Notes: a model not told the origin generated them from the letters alone. 64,000 nt of DNA from Tsuneonella sediminis (GCF_051912845.1 NZ_JBNCBU010000004.1:1-64000); one strand, 5' to 3'. Counted from the stretch's first letter, positions 49,839-62,482 are shown. Numbers and translations: made by a program.

Positions 49839-51462
49839 GTAACGACGTCCGGTCCGGCGCGGCCCGTGATGGCGGCGATCCCAGCGATTTCCTCTGCAGC
49901 CGCCGCAAGGCCTGCCAGCATGCGCGTGGTTTCCGCGTCGATGGTGCCGTCCGCCGGCTCGTAGCGCTCGAGGTAGAGCCGGATCGTCGCCCCTGCGGTG
50001 CCGGTTCCCGAAAGGCGCAGAATCAGCCGCGATCCCCCTGCAAAGGTCACGCGAAGACCCTGGTTCTCGCTGATCGAGCCGTCGACGGGGTCGGTGTAGG
50101 AAAAGCTGTCCGCACTCGCGACGGTCATTTCCCCGATCCGCAGGCCAGGCAGGCCAGCCAGCCGCTCCTCCACGCGGTTCATCACTTCCATGGCCTTGCC
50201 TGCGTCGAGACCTTCGTAGTCATGCCTCGCGTAATAGTTCCGGCCGAAGCGCGCCCAATGTTCCTGCGCGATTTGCTGCACGCTCTTGCCTGTCGCCGCG
50301 AGGATGTTGAGCCACAGGAGGACGGCCCACAAGCCGTCCTTCTCGCGGACATGGTTGCTTCCTGTCCCCGCGCTTTCCTCGCCGCAGATCGTCGCAAGCC
50401 CGGCATCCAGCAGGGTGCCGAAGAACTTCCATCCCGTCGGCGTCTCCCAGGCTTTGATCCCGAGCGCCTCGGCCACCCGATCCGCCGCCGCGCTCGTCGG
50501 CATGGAACGAGCGATACCCTTGACACCGTTCGCGTAGCCGGGCGCGAGATGCGCGTTTGCGGCCAGCATCGCCAGCGAGTCCGAAGGCGTGATGAAAATG
50601 CCGCGCCCGATGATGAGGTTGCGGTCCCCGTCGCCGTCGCTCGCCGCACCGAGGTCGGGCGCGCCTTCGCTCATCATCGTGTCGTACAGCGCCTTGGCAT
50701 GAACGAGATTGGGGTCGGGGTGATGGCCGCCGAAATCCTCGAGCGGGGTACCGTTGCGCACCGTGCCCGCCGGAAATCCCAAGCGGTTTTCGAGGATCTC
50801 GCGGGCGTAGGGGCCGGTCACCGCGTGCATCGCGTCGAATGCCACCGTCAGGCCGCCGGCCACCCTTTCGCGGATCAGCGCGAAATCGAACAGCGTCTCC
50901 ATGAGGTCGGCGTAGTCGGAGACCGGGTCGATCACCTCGACCTTCGCGTCGCCGACCATCGTGGCACCGGCCGCATCCAGATCGATGTCAGGCGCATCGA
51001 TCGCCAGCCAGCGGTTGATCTCCTGCGTGCGGGCGTAAATCGCCTCGGTCACGGATTCGGGAGCGGGACCGCCGTTGGCTATGTTGTACTTGATGCCGAA
51101 GTCCGCCTGCGGCCCACCGGGGTTGTGGCTGGCCGACAGGATAAGCCCGCCGCTCGCGCCGTGCTTACGGATTGCGTGGCTCGCGGCCGGGGTCGAAAGG
51201 ATTCCGCCTCGTCCCACCAGCACCCGCGCGTAGCCGTTCGCGGCGGCGATGCGGATCGCCTGCTGGATAACCGTGCGGTTGTAATACCGCCCATCGCCTC
51301 CGATCACGAGCGTCGCATCCGGTGGGCGGTCGACCACGTCGAACACGCTCTGCACGAAGTTCTCGGCATAGTTGGGTTGCGCGAACACCTTGACTTTCTT
51401 GCGCAAGCCCGACGTTCCGGGCTTCTGCCCCTCGAAGGGAGTGGTTGGATGGGGCGTGGTGA

Positions 51463-51466
<4 letters not shown>
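49835..51466 (-). CDS. pgm: Phosphoglucomutase (alpha-D-glucose type)
   Basis: A 543-residue enzyme that interconverts glucose-1- and glucose-6-phosphate. The phospho-serine loop SASHNPGG (Ser113), the metal loop DGDGDRN, and the sugar-binding GEESAG are present. ATG 51466 overlaps the glgA stop (ATGA); the longer frame to 51568 is rejected. In the operon it links glycogen synthesis and breakdown to central metabolism. Confidence 0.95.
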
Positions 51467-52916
<1,450 letters not shown>

Positions 52917-52920
<4 letters not shown>

Positions 52921-54194
52921 GCCAGCCGTGCCATCATGTCGCGGGTGACCAGCACCACCCCCCCCTCGCTTACGCGGAACCGCCGGGCATCGAGTTCGGG
53001 GTCCTCTCCGATGACCATGCCTTCAGGGATCCGCACCCCCGAATCCACGATCACGCGCCTGAGCCGGGCGCCGCGCCCGACATTGCAGTATGGCAGGATG
53101 ACCGCTTCGTGCGCGCTCGAATAGCTGCCCATCTTGACCCCCGTGAACAGCAGGCTGCGGCTCACCTCGGCTCCCGATACGATACAGTCGCCCGATACCA
53201 GCGAGGTGATCGCGCAGCCGCGGCGACCGTCCTCGTCGTGGACGAACTTGGCGGGAGCGGCGACCACCGCGTCGGTCCAGATCGGCCATTCGCGATCGTA
53301 GAGATTGAGCTTGGGCACGGTGTCGGTGAGGTCGAGGTTCGCTTCGAAATAGGCATCGACGGTGCCTACGTCGCGCCAGTATTCCTCGATCTCCTCGGCG
53401 GCTCGGATGCAACTGTCGGTGAAACGGTGCGCGACGGCCTTGCCGTGCTTGACGATGTAGGGGATGAGGTCGCCGCCGAAGTCGTGCTTCGAGGCCCGAT
53501 CGTCGGCGTCGCGGCGCAGTTGCTCGAACAGGAACTCGGTCTCGAACACGTAGATCCCCATGCTGGCAAGCGCCATGCTCTCGTTGCCGGGGATGCCGGG
53601 CGGGTCCTTCGGCTTCTCGACGAACGCCGTGATCCTGTCCGTTTCATCGACGTGCATTACACCGAACCCGGTCGCCTCCATCCGCGGCACGACGAGGCAT
53701 CCGACCGTGACGTCGGCGCCTGAGTTGACGTGCTGCTGGAGCATCAACTCGTAGTCCATCTTGTAGATGTGATCGCCGGCGAGGATGACCATGTACCTGG
53801 GCGCATGACTCTCGATGATATCGATGTTCTGGAAGACGGCATCGGCGGTGCCTTCGTACCACTGGCTTTCCGACACGCGCTGACTGGCGGGGAGGATATC
53901 GAAACTCTCGTTCCGTTCCGGGCGCATGAAATTCCACGCGCGCTGCATGTGCCGGATGAGGCTGTGCGCCTTGTACTGGGTAGCGACACCGATCCGGCGG
54001 ATGCCCGAATTGATCGCGTTCGAAAGCGCGAAATCGATGATCCTGCTTTTGCCGCCGAAATAGACGGCGGGCTTCGCCCGCCGGTCGGTCAGTTCCATCA
54101 AGCGGCTGCCGCGCCCGCCCGCCAGCACATAGGCCATCGCATCGCGCGCGAGCGGCTTGTTGGTCCCGGTGTCCCGGCCAGAATCCTGCATCAT
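52917..54194 (-). CDS. glgC: Glucose-1-phosphate adenylyltransferase
   Basis: A 425-residue enzyme that makes ADP-glucose, the committed step in glycogen synthesis. The nucleotide-binding LAGGRGSRL, KPAVYFGGKSRIIDF (allosteric and catalytic region), and FGVMHVDE...FVEKP are present, with a left-handed beta-helix C-terminus. A good AAGGGAGAGA site precedes the ATG (a second ATG follows at once). It lies 16 bases after glgB, the only real gap inside the glg operon. Confidence 0.95.
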
Positions 54195-54210
54195 TCTCTC
54201 CCTTGAGCTG

Positions 54211-56376
54211 TCATCCCTCGAACCGCAGCATCACGGTCGCGAGCGGCGGGAGGCTGACAAGGGCCCCGCCCGCTTCCGCAACGACCTCTCCCATATTTCC
54301 CATCCCGGTACCGCCATAGATCACCGCGTCGCTGTTCAGGATCTCGCTCCACCGCCCGTCTTTCGGCAAGGGTATGCGGTACGCGTCATGCGGCGTCGGG
54401 GTCATGTTGGCGATCATCGCTACCGGCCGTGCGCCGGGCGCCTTGCGCAACCAGGCAAACACCGAGTTTGCAGCATCGTCGCCGACCAGCCATTCGAACC
54501 CCTCCGCCTCGCAGTCCCTTGCGTGGAGTGCGCTTTCCGAACGGTAGAGCCGGTTCAGGTCGCCGACCAGCCGCCGTACCCCGGCATGAGCAGGAGCTTC
54601 GCACAGGTCCCAGTCGAGCGCGCGGCCCTCGCTCCACTCGCGGCGCTGCGCGAACTCCTGGCCCATGAACAGCAGCTTCTTGCCGGGATGCGCCCACATC
54701 AGCGCATAGAAGGCGCGGAGCGAAGCGAACTTCTGCCAGTCGTCCCCGCTCATCTTGGTCAATAGACTGCCCTTGCCGTGAACGACTTCGTCGTGGCTGA
54801 GCGGCAGGACGAAGTTCTCGCTGAAGGCATAGTGCAGCCCGAACGTGATCTCGTCGTGATGATAGCGGCGGTGAACGGGATCGCGGCCCATGTAGGTCAG
54901 GGTGTCGTGCATGAATCCCATGTTCCACTTGAACCCGAACCCGAGCGCGGTACGCGGCGCATCGTCGAACGCAGGCGCGGACACACCGGGCCATGCGGTC
55001 GATTCTTCCGCGATCGTCATTACTCCGTCATGCTGGCCGTACAGGGCGCGATTGGTCGCGCGCAGGAATTCGGCGGCTTCCCAGTTTTCGCGCCCGCCTT
55101 CGTGGTTGGGTATCCACTCGCCCGCTGGCCGGCTGTAGTCGCGATAGAGCATCGAGGCGACGGCATCGACGCGCAGACCGTCGACGTGGTACTTCTCGGC
55201 CCAGAACAGCGCGTTGTTGACAAGGAAACTGCGCACCTCGCGCCGACCGAAGTTGTAAATCGCGGTGTTCCAGTCGGGATGAAACCCCAGCCTGGGATCC
55301 TCGTGCTCGTAGAGCGCGGTCCCATCGAAACGGGCAAGACCATGCTCGTCAGTCGGGAAATGCGCCGGTACCCAGTCGATGAGCACGCCGATCCCCGCGC
55401 GGTGCGCACCGTCGACGAAGCGGGCGAAACCTTCGATTTCGCCGAAGCGGGCCGAAGGAGCGTAAAGTCCGGTGGCCTGATAGCCCCAGCTCGGATCGTA
55501 GGGATGCTCGCTCACCGGCAGGAATTCGATGTGCGTGAACCCCAGCTCGACAACGTACGGAATCAGGCGCCTGGCCATCTCGTCCCACGTCAGGAACCAG
55601 TCTTCACCATCGCGCTGCCACGATCCCGGATGAACTTCGTAGATCGATATCGCTTCCCGCCGCGGATCGACCGACGCCCAGTGCGCCCGGTGGTCCCCGT
55701 CGCCCCATTCCTCCTTGCCCGGGCGAGCCACGATCGAGGCGGTCTTCGGGCGAATCTCCGATGCGAAGGCGAAGGGATCGGCCTTGAGCGGCTGCACCAT
55801 CCCGTCAGGTCCGAGGATCCGATACTTGTAGGGCCGGCCTTCGCCGATGTCCGGAACGAAGATTTCCCACACGCCGGTGTCTCGCCGCAAGCGCATGACG
55901 TGGCGCGTACCGTCCCAGTCGTTGAAGTCACCCACGAGGCTGACCAGCCGGGCGTTCGGCGCCCAGACCGCGAAGTGCACGCCCGTGCAGCCCTGATGTT
56001 CTATCGGGTGCGCGCCCATCTTGTCGAACAGGCGAAAATGGGTGCCCTCGGCAACCAGGAGGTCATCGAGCGGTCCAAGCACTGGCCCGAAACTGTAGGG
56101 ATCGGTCACCCACCATTCGTGTTCGCCCGCCTGGCAGCGATACCTGACCGGTTGCGGCTCGCCGCGCAGCCTTCCTTCGAACAGGCCGCGAGGATCGACG
56201 CGCTTCATCGGGCCGAGCCGACCGCCCTCGAGCGTGTGGGCCACAGCCGTTTCCGCCCCGGGCAACAACGCGCGAGCGAAGGTCCCGGCAGGCCCTTCGT
56301 GCGGACCGAGTAGCGAGAAGGGATCGGCGTGCTCGCCCGCCAGCAGCGCCTCGATCGCTTCGCGCGGAGGGGTCAA
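54211..56376 (-). CDS. glgB: 1,4-alpha-glucan branching enzyme
   Basis: A 721-residue GH13 enzyme that makes the alpha-1,6 branches. An N-terminal domain (about 1-105), CBM48 (about 110-210), and a catalytic barrel with DWVPAHFPTDEHGL, GLRVDAVASMLYRDY (nucleophile Asp), and PLSHDEVVHGKGSL are present. Length is normal. The start is TTG 56376, overlapping the glgP stop as TTGA, with GGAAAG upstream. Confidence 0.95.
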   Translation of the reverse strand: MTPPREAIEALLAGEHADPFSLLGPHEGPAGTFARALLPGAETAVAHTLEGGRLGPMKRVDPRGLFEGRLRGEPQPVRYRCQAGEHEWWVTDPYSFGPVLGPLDDLLVAEGTHFRLFDKMGAHPIEHQGCTGVHFAVWAPNARLVSLVGDFNDWDGTRHVMRLRRDTGVWEIFVPDIGEGRPYKYRILGPDGMVQPLKADPFAFASEIRPKTASIVARPGKEEWGDGDHRAHWASVDPRREAISIYEVHPGSWQRDGEDWFLTWDEMARRLIPYVVELGFTHIEFLPVSEHPYDPSWGYQATGLYAPSARFGEIEGFARFVDGAHRAGIGVLIDWVPAHFPTDEHGLARFDGTALYEHEDPRLGFHPDWNTAIYNFGRREVRSFLVNNALFWAEKYHVDGLRVDAVASMLYRDYSRPAGEWIPNHEGGRENWEAAEFLRATNRALYGQHDGVMTIAEESTAWPGVSAPAFDDAPRTALGFGFKWNMGFMHDTLTYMGRDPVHRRYHHDEITFGLHYAFSENFVLPLSHDEVVHGKGSLLTKMSGDDWQKFASLRAFYALMWAHPGKKLLFMGQEFAQRREWSEGRALDWDLCEAPAHAGVRRLVGDLNRLYRSESALHARDCEAEGFEWLVGDDAANSVFAWLRKAPGARPVAMIANMTPTPHDAYRIPLPKDGRWSEILNSDAVIYGGTGMGNMGEVVAEAGGALVSLPPLATVMLRFEG

Positions 56377-58754
56377 GTCACTTTCCAGATTTCGCGGGCA
56401 TATTCGGCAATCGTCCTGTCCGATGAGAACCAGCCGACATTGGCGATGTTCCTGATGGCACTGGTGCGCCAGGCGGCCCGGTCTTTCCAGTGGTCGTCCA
56501 CCCTGCGCTGCGCGGCGGCGTAGGAATCGAAGTCTGCGGCAAGCATGAACCAGTCGGATTCCAGCAGCCCGTCCATTAGTCCGGCGAAACGTTTCGGGTC
56601 GTCGGGGCTGAATACCCCGCTGGCAATCGAGTGCACCGCCTGGCTCAACTCGCCCGATCCCTCGATCAGGCTGCGCGGATCGTATCCCGACGCGCGCCTG
56701 GCTGCGACCTCGTCGGCGGTGAGGCCAAAGATGAACATCGCGTCCTCGCCCACCCGTTCAAGGATCTCGATGTTCGCGCCGTCGAGCGTTCCGATCGTGA
56801 GCGCGCCGTTCAGCGCGAACTTCATGTTTCCGGTGCCCGACGCCTCCATGCCCGCCGTGCTGATCTGCTCGGACAGGTCGGCTGCCGGAATGATCCGTTC
56901 GGCCTGGCTGACGTTGTAGTTGGGGACGAACACGACTTTCAGCAGGTCGCCGATCGCGGGGTCGCCGTTGACCCGCCGCGCAATGTCGTTGGCAAGCTTT
57001 ATGATGAGCTTGGCGTTGTGATAGCTCGAGGCGGCCTTTCCGCCGAAGATCTTCACACGCGGCACCCAGTCGCGTTCGGGATGGCTGCGGATCTGATCGT
57101 AGAGCGCCACCGTCTCGATCAGGTTGAGAAGCTGCCGCTTATATTCGTGGATGCGTTTGACCTGCACGTCGAACATCGCGTCTGGGCTGACCGCGATCCC
57201 GGTCAGATCCCTGAGATAGCCCGCAAAGTCCTCCTTGTTCGCCCGCTTGACCGCGTCGAGCCGTTCGCCCAGCGCGGCATCGCCTGCGTGCGCATTCAGC
57301 GCCTCGAGCTTTTCCGCATCGTCGAGGAACCCGTCGCCGATCGTCTCGCGGAGCAGCGCGGTCAGCCCGGGATTGCATTGCTGCAGCCAGCGGCGCGGCG
57401 TGACCCCGTTGGTCTTGTTGTTGATCCTGTCGGGGTAGAGCGAATGGAGGTCCCTGAAGACGGTTTCCTTCATCAACTCGGTGTGCAGCGCGGCAACGCC
57501 GTTGACGCTGTGAGAACCCGCAAAAGCCAGGTTGGCCATTCGCACGCGCCGCTCGCCGTGCTCGTCGATCAGCGAGATCGCGGCGACCGCTTCGGGTGAC
57601 AGGCCCGCCTCGCGCGCTTCTTTCAGAACCACGGCGTTGATCGCATAAACGATCTGCATATGGCGCGGCAGCAGCCGCTCGAACAGCGGCTGCGGCCAGC
57701 TCTCGAGCGCTTCGGGAAGGAGCGTGTGGTTGGTGTAGCTAACGGTCCGCTTCGTGATGTCCCAGGCTTCTGCGAAGGGTACGCCATGCTCGTCGGTAAG
57801 CAGCCGCATCAATTCTGCCACGGCGACCGAGGGGTGCGTATCGTTGAGCTGGATCGCTGCTTTGTCCGGCAACGTGCGCACGTCCCCGTGATATTGCGCA
57901 TGGCGGCGGACGATGTCCTGGATCGATGCGGAGGAAAAGAAGAACTCCTGCCGTAGGCGCAGTTCCTGTCCCGCCGGCGAGCTGTCGGCAGGGTAGAGCA
58001 CCCGCACCAGGCTGTCGGCCCGCATCTGCGCCGCGAGTGCGCCCATGTGATCGCCGGCATTGAATGCATCGAGCCGGATCGGGTCGATTGCGTTCGCGGT
58101 CCATAGCCGCAACGTGTTCACCCGCCTGCCGCGCCAGCCGACCACCAGTGTGTCGACCGCATTCGCCTCGATGACCTCACCGGGAACCCAGTTGACGGCA
58201 TCACCGTCGGTCGCGACTTCGCCGCCGAAGCCGATCTCGTAGGCGCTTTCGGGCCGGTCGAATTCCCACGGGTTGCCGTGGGCCAGCCATGTTTCCGGGA
58301 GTTCGACCTGCCAGCCTTCGTCGATCCGCTGGCGGAACATCCCGTTCACATAGCGTATGCCATAGCCGTAGGCAGGAATGTCGAGTGTCGCGAGACTTTC
58401 CATGAAGCACGCGGCAAGCCGCCCGAGACCGCCGTTGCCAAGCGCGGCATCGGGCTCGAGTTCCTCGATCGCGGCCAGATCGAGCCCGTGCGCTGCGAGC
58501 GCACCGGCCATCTCGCCGGTCAGGTCCAGGTTGGACATCGCATCGCGCAGCAACCTGCCGATCAGGAACTCGAGGCTCAGGTAATAGACCCGCTTGCCCT
58601 TCGCCTGGTGCGTGCGAGTGGTGGATTCGATCCACGCGTCGATAATGCGATCCCGCAGCGTGTAGACGGCGGCGTTGTACCAGTCGTGCGGCTTCGCGGC
58701 GTGCTCGTTCTTGCCCACGCGATGCTTGAGGACGCTGACGATCCGCTCTTCCAT
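56373..58754 (-). CDS. glgP: Glycogen/starch phosphorylase
   Basis: A 793-residue GT35 enzyme that releases glucose-1-phosphate from glycogen. NGGLGRLAACF, and the PLP-binding lysine of GTGNMKFALNGALTIGTLDG are present. Length is normal. ATG 58754 has GGAGG 11 bases upstream; the frame to 58928 is rejected. It is the first gene of the operon glgP-glgB-glgC-glgA-pgm-glgX, which resembles the Agrobacterium order, and it is divergent from malQ. Confidence 0.95.
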   Translation of the reverse strand: MEERIVSVLKHRVGKNEHAAKPHDWYNAAVYTLRDRIIDAWIESTTRTHQAKGKRVYYLSLEFLIGRLLRDAMSNLDLTGEMAGALAAHGLDLAAIEELEPDAALGNGGLGRLAACFMESLATLDIPAYGYGIRYVNGMFRQRIDEGWQVELPETWLAHGNPWEFDRPESAYEIGFGGEVATDGDAVNWVPGEVIEANAVDTLVVGWRGRRVNTLRLWTANAIDPIRLDAFNAGDHMGALAAQMRADSLVRVLYPADSSPAGQELRLRQEFFFSSASIQDIVRRHAQYHGDVRTLPDKAAIQLNDTHPSVAVAELMRLLTDEHGVPFAEAWDITKRTVSYTNHTLLPEALESWPQPLFERLLPRHMQIVYAINAVVLKEAREAGLSPEAVAAISLIDEHGERRVRMANLAFAGSHSVNGVAALHTELMKETVFRDLHSLYPDRINNKTNGVTPRRWLQQCNPGLTALLRETIGDGFLDDAEKLEALNAHAGDAALGERLDAVKRANKEDFAGYLRDLTGIAVSPDAMFDVQVKRIHEYKRQLLNLIETVALYDQIRSHPERDWVPRVKIFGGKAASSYHNAKLIIKLANDIARRVNGDPAIGDLLKVVFVPNYNVSQAERIIPAADLSEQISTAGMEASGTGNMKFALNGALTIGTLDGANIEILERVGEDAMFIFGLTADEVAARRASGYDPRSLIEGSGELSQAVHSIASGVFSPDDPKRFAGLMDGLLESDWFMLAADFDSYAAAQRRVDDHWKDRAAWRTSAIRNIANVGWFSSDRTIAEYAREIWKVT

Positions 58755-58863
58755 GCCGGCCCCTGACCTCCGTTCGCGCGTTTCTGGCATCCACGGGTTG
58801 GCCGAGCGCCGCGACAAAGTCGACTCGCATACGACTGCATCCTGCTGCACCGCATCGAAAGGG

Positions 58864-60852
58864 TTGCCAGCGACGGGACTGCATAGGATTGAAGCGCCGG
58901 TCACAGCCAGCGAGGCAATCATCGACACCCTTCACCAACGCGCCGCCCGGAACGGCGTCGCCCGGCAGTGGCGCGACGTCGACGGCAGGGATCAACTGGT
59001 GTCGGACGCGACCCTGGAGGCGATCCTCGCCGGGCTGGGAGACGATGCTGCCGACGAAGAAGCAACCGGCGCGCTACCGCCGATGGTGGTGGCGGACGCA
59101 GGCGAGCGGATCACCTTGCCCCTTGCGCCGTCTTGCGTCGAAGTCACCGGGGAGGATGGCCGCACGGCGCGGCTCGAGCAGGACGCTTCCGGAGCTTTGG
59201 CGCCGAGGGCGCCGGGATACTATGACCTGGAATGGCGCGGTCAGACCGCAATGCTGGCGGTGGCCCCTGCGCGCGCGCCGGGCTTGACGGGTGAATCGCG
59301 CCTCTGGGGTGCCGCGATCCAGATTCCGGCGCTGCGATCCTCGCGCCCCGCGCCGTTCGGAGGCTTCGGTGAGCTCGCAAATGCGGTCAGAGCGCTTGCC
59401 GACACGGGTGCGGCGGCGGTGGCGATCAATCCCGTTCACGCCCTGTTTCCGGGAGAAGGCCGCGACTTTAGCCCGTACTCGCCATCGAGCCGGATTTTCC
59501 TCAACGGAGCGATGGCCGACCCGGAGCTTGCCGGCCTGGCACCCTTCCCCCTGGTCGACGGGCCGCCGCTGATCGATTGGGAAACCGCAATGCCGGCGCA
59601 GCTCGCGAACCTTCGCGCCGCGTTCGCCACGCTCGATGCCGCCACCCGTGAGCGGATGGAGAGCGATCCGGCGATGAACGATCCGGCTCTCGTGCGCCAC
59701 GCGATCTTCGATGCTCTCTACTTACGGTTCGCCCCCTCCGGCGCGCGCGGGTGGCAGGACTGGCCCCCCGGCTATCGGGACCCTGACGGGCCCGACGTGG
59801 CGCGGTTCGCGCGCGAGAACGGGGAGCAGGTCGCTTTCCACCTGTTCGTCCAGTGGCTCGCGCGAGAAGGTCTGGCGTCAAGCCAGCGCGCCGCGCGCGC
59901 CGCGGGAATGGAAATCGGCCTCATCGCCGATCTCGCGGTCGGCGTCAGCCCGATGGGCAGCGACTGCTGGAGCCTGCGCGATGCGATGCTGCGCGGGCTT
60001 ACGGTGGGCGCTCCGCCGGACCCGCTCGGGCCGCAGGGACAGAACTGGCACCTCTCGACGTTCTCTCCTTCGGGCCTGCGCCGAACCGGTTACGCGCCGT
60101 TCATTGCCATGTTGCGGGCCGGTTTCGCGGAGGGCGGCGGCCTGCGCGTCGACCACGCTTTCGGTCTCCAGCGGCTGTGGGTCGTTCCCGACGGGGCCAG
60201 CGCAACCGAGGGCGCATATCTTGCCTATCCGTTTGACGACCTTGTGCGACTGCTCACGCTCGAGGCCCATCGCGCCCGCGCAATCGTGATCGCGGAAGAC
60301 CTCGGCACCAGCCCGTCCGGTTTCACCGATGCGATATCGCAACGCGGTCTGTACGGAATGGAAGTCCTGTGGTTCGCGCGCGCCCGGGACCATGGCTTCC
60401 GGGGTGCGCACGACTACCGCCCCACGAGTGTTGCGATGACCGGCACGCACGACACGCCGACCGTCGCCGGATGGTGGACCGGCCGAGACATCGAGTGGGC
60501 CGAGCGATGCGGCCGAATCGGCCCGAACACCTCTCGCAAGAGAACCGATTCGGTGCGCGAATGGGACCGCGGCTTGCTGTGGTCCACCATCGGCCGGGAT
60601 GCTCCGCGGCCCGCGCCGGATCAACCGGGTCCGGTGGTCGATGCCGCGCTCGCGCACGTGGCGGCCTCCCCTTCACCGCTGGCGATCGTGCCGCTCGAAG
60701 ACCTGCTCGCAGAGACCGAGCAGCCGAACCTCCCCGGCGCCACCGTAGGGCATCCCAACTGGCGCAGGCGGACCGATGCGCCACTGAACGACCTGCTCGA
60801 AGCGCCTGCCGTTGCAGCGCGGACAGCCGTCCTGTCCAGCCGGGGAGCCTAG
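58864..60852 (+). CDS. malQ: 4-alpha-glucanotransferase (amylomaltase)
   Basis: A GH77 enzyme of about 662 residues that rearranges maltodextrins released in glycogen breakdown. LRVDHAFGLQRLW holds the nucleophile Asp, IVIAEDLG the acid/base Glu, and MTGTHDTPTVAGWW the third carboxylate. The start is uncertain: TTG 58864 fits the family N-terminus best (conserved sequence begins at SEAIIDTLHQ), but it has no good ribosome-binding site. An ATG at 58753 would overlap the glgP start on the other strand. It shares a CTAG stop with moeA. Confidence 0.88.
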   Translation: MPATGLHRIEAPVTASEAIIDTLHQRAARNGVARQWRDVDGRDQLVSDATLEAILAGLGDDAADEEATGALPPMVVADAGERITLPLAPSCVEVTGEDGRTARLEQDASGALAPRAPGYYDLEWRGQTAMLAVAPARAPGLTGESRLWGAAIQIPALRSSRPAPFGGFGELANAVRALADTGAAAVAINPVHALFPGEGRDFSPYSPSSRIFLNGAMADPELAGLAPFPLVDGPPLIDWETAMPAQLANLRAAFATLDAATRERMESDPAMNDPALVRHAIFDALYLRFAPSGARGWQDWPPGYRDPDGPDVARFARENGEQVAFHLFVQWLAREGLASSQRAARAAGMEIGLIADLAVGVSPMGSDCWSLRDAMLRGLTVGAPPDPLGPQGQNWHLSTFSPSGLRRTGYAPFIAMLRAGFAEGGGLRVDHAFGLQRLWVVPDGASATEGAYLAYPFDDLVRLLTLEAHRARAIVIAEDLGTSPSGFTDAISQRGLYGMEVLWFARARDHGFRGAHDYRPTSVAMTGTHDTPTVAGWWTGRDIEWAERCGRIGPNTSRKRTDSVREWDRGLLWSTIGRDAPRPAPDQPGPVVDAALAHVAASPSPLAIVPLEDLLAETEQPNLPGATVGHPNWRRRTDAPLNDLLEAPAVAARTAVLSSRGA

Positions 60853-62027
60853 AACGCGAGCGCCGTCACCACCGCGCCCGGCGCGCGTTCGCTCTGGTGC
60901 GGCGGGCACCGGATAAGCCAGTCGGCATGAGCGAGCGGCCCTTGTGCCCCGCTATCCTGGTTGCCGAGCGGGACCAAGCCGTCCGCATCCCATCGCGCGC
61001 GCACAAATGTCTCCCGATCGCCCGTGGGCGCGAGCGGCGCGGCGAGCGGAAGGCGGCGCCACGCGTGGACCGCCGGTGCCCCCTGAAGGCGTCCGAGCAC
61101 CGGCTTCAGGAACAGCGCGGCGGTGACCATCGCCGACGTCGGATTGCCGGGAAGGCCAAGCACGACAGCATCGCCTGCCCGCCCCAGCCACACCGGCTTG
61201 CCGGGTTTGATCGCGACCTTCGAGAACAGCAGTTCCAGACCATGCGCCGCGAACATCGGCCTGGCAAAATCGCGGTCGCCGACTGAAGCGCCGCCGGTGA
61301 CGATCACCAGGTCTGCCTCGTCGATCGCCTGGCGGGCTCGCTCGGTAAGCAGGGCGAGGTCGTCTCCCGCGCATTCGCGCGACACGACGGTTGCTCCCTC
61401 TCCTTCGCACAGCGCCACAATGCCCAGAGAAACGCTTTCAGGCACCGTGTCGGGATCGAGATACGCGGTGCCAGGCGCGGCGAGTTCATCACCCGTGCCC
61501 AGCACCGCAACGCGCGGGCGGCGGGCAACCGGCAGTTCGGCCCGGTCGGCGGCGGCAGCAGCCACCAGGGCGCGCGGATGCAGCCGGAATCCTGCCGGAA
61601 GCAGCACGTCACCGGCGGCAAAATCGCTCGCCCGGGCGCGGACATGCCGTGCCGGACCGTAACCGGCCGTGAAACGCACCCGGTCGCCGTCGCGCTCGGC
61701 GTGCTCCTGGACGATGACCCGGTCGGCCCCGTCCGGCATGCGGGCGCCGGTCAGGATGCGAACCGCCTCGCCGGGTGCGAGTGCGCCGGCGAAGCTCCGC
61801 CCCGCGCGCGATTCGCCGATAACGGGCAGGCTTTCGCCCGGCCGGGTCGCCGCATCTGCCACCGCATAACCATCCATCGTCGAAACGGCCCAGCGCGGCG
61901 AATCGCAACGAGCGCGCAGGTCTTCGGCCAGGACGCGGCCCGCGCACTCCGCCAGGGCAAGCGTCTCACTGCCGAGAGGCCCGACATGGCGCTCGATCAG
62001 CGCGATCGCTTCGTCGAAACCGATCAT
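60849..62027 (-). CDS. moeA: Molybdopterin molybdotransferase MoeA
   Basis: A 392-residue enzyme that inserts molybdate into adenylated molybdopterin. WAVSTMDGYAV, RILTGARMPDGAD, the LGTGDEL motif, and VTGGASVGDRD...KPGKPVWLG are family marks. ATG 62027 overlaps the moaE stop (ATGA); the TTG at 62033 two codons upstream is less likely. It is the last gene of a moaA-moaD-moaE-moeA run. Confidence 0.94.
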   Translation of the reverse strand: MIGFDEAIALIERHVGPLGSETLALAECAGRVLAEDLRARCDSPRWAVSTMDGYAVADAATRPGESLPVIGESRAGRSFAGALAPGEAVRILTGARMPDGADRVIVQEHAERDGDRVRFTAGYGPARHVRARASDFAAGDVLLPAGFRLHPRALVAAAAADRAELPVARRPRVAVLGTGDELAAPGTAYLDPDTVPESVSLGIVALCEGEGATVVSRECAGDDLALLTERARQAIDEADLVIVTGGASVGDRDFARPMFAAHGLELLFSKVAIKPGKPVWLGRAGDAVVLGLPGNPTSAMVTAALFLKPVLGRLQGAPAVHAWRRLPLAAPLAPTGDRETFVRARWDADGLVPLGNQDSGAQGPLAHADWLIRCPPHQSERAPGAVVTALAF

Positions 62028-62482
62028 GTCCAACGGCCGGCATCGGCCCGGTCGGCATCGGAAGGTTCGATCCAGCGGCCGCCCGCCGCTCCCTCCTCGC
62101 GCTTCCAGAAAACCGCTTCCGTCTTGAGCCGGTCCATGAGGTAATCGGCGGCCTCGAATGCGGCGCGGCGATGGTGGGATGCGCAGGCCACGAACACTAT
62201 CGCGTCGCCCGGGGCGATCGCACCATCGCGGTGAACGATGCGGCAGCGCGTAATGTCAAAGCGGGCGAGCGCATCGGCTGCGATCGCTTCCATCGAATGC
62301 AACGTCACGCCGCGATAGCTTTCCAGCACGAGGGCCGAGATCGGCGCACCGTCTTGATCGGTCCCGCGGGCAAGGCCGGTGAAGCTTACCACCGCACCCT
62401 CGCCGTTCATCTTTCCGCCGAAATCCGCGAGCAATCGGGCGGGATCGAACGCTTCGTGAACCAGGTCGACCCACGCGGTCAT
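62024..62482 (-). CDS. moaE: Molybdopterin synthase catalytic subunit MoaE
   Basis: A 152-residue subunit that, with MoaD, converts precursor Z (cPMP) to molybdopterin. RIVHRDGAIAPGD, ACASHHRRAAFEA and the active-site Lys in LKTEAVFWKRE are present. ATG 62482 overlaps the moaD stop by ATGA, so the two subunits are made together. Confidence 0.94.
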   Translation of the reverse strand: MTAWVDLVHEAFDPARLLADFGGKMNGEGAVVSFTGLARGTDQDGAPISALVLESYRGVTLHSMEAIAADALARFDITRCRIVHRDGAIAPGDAIVFVACASHHRRAAFEAADYLMDRLKTEAVFWKREEGAAGGRWIEPSDADRADAGRWT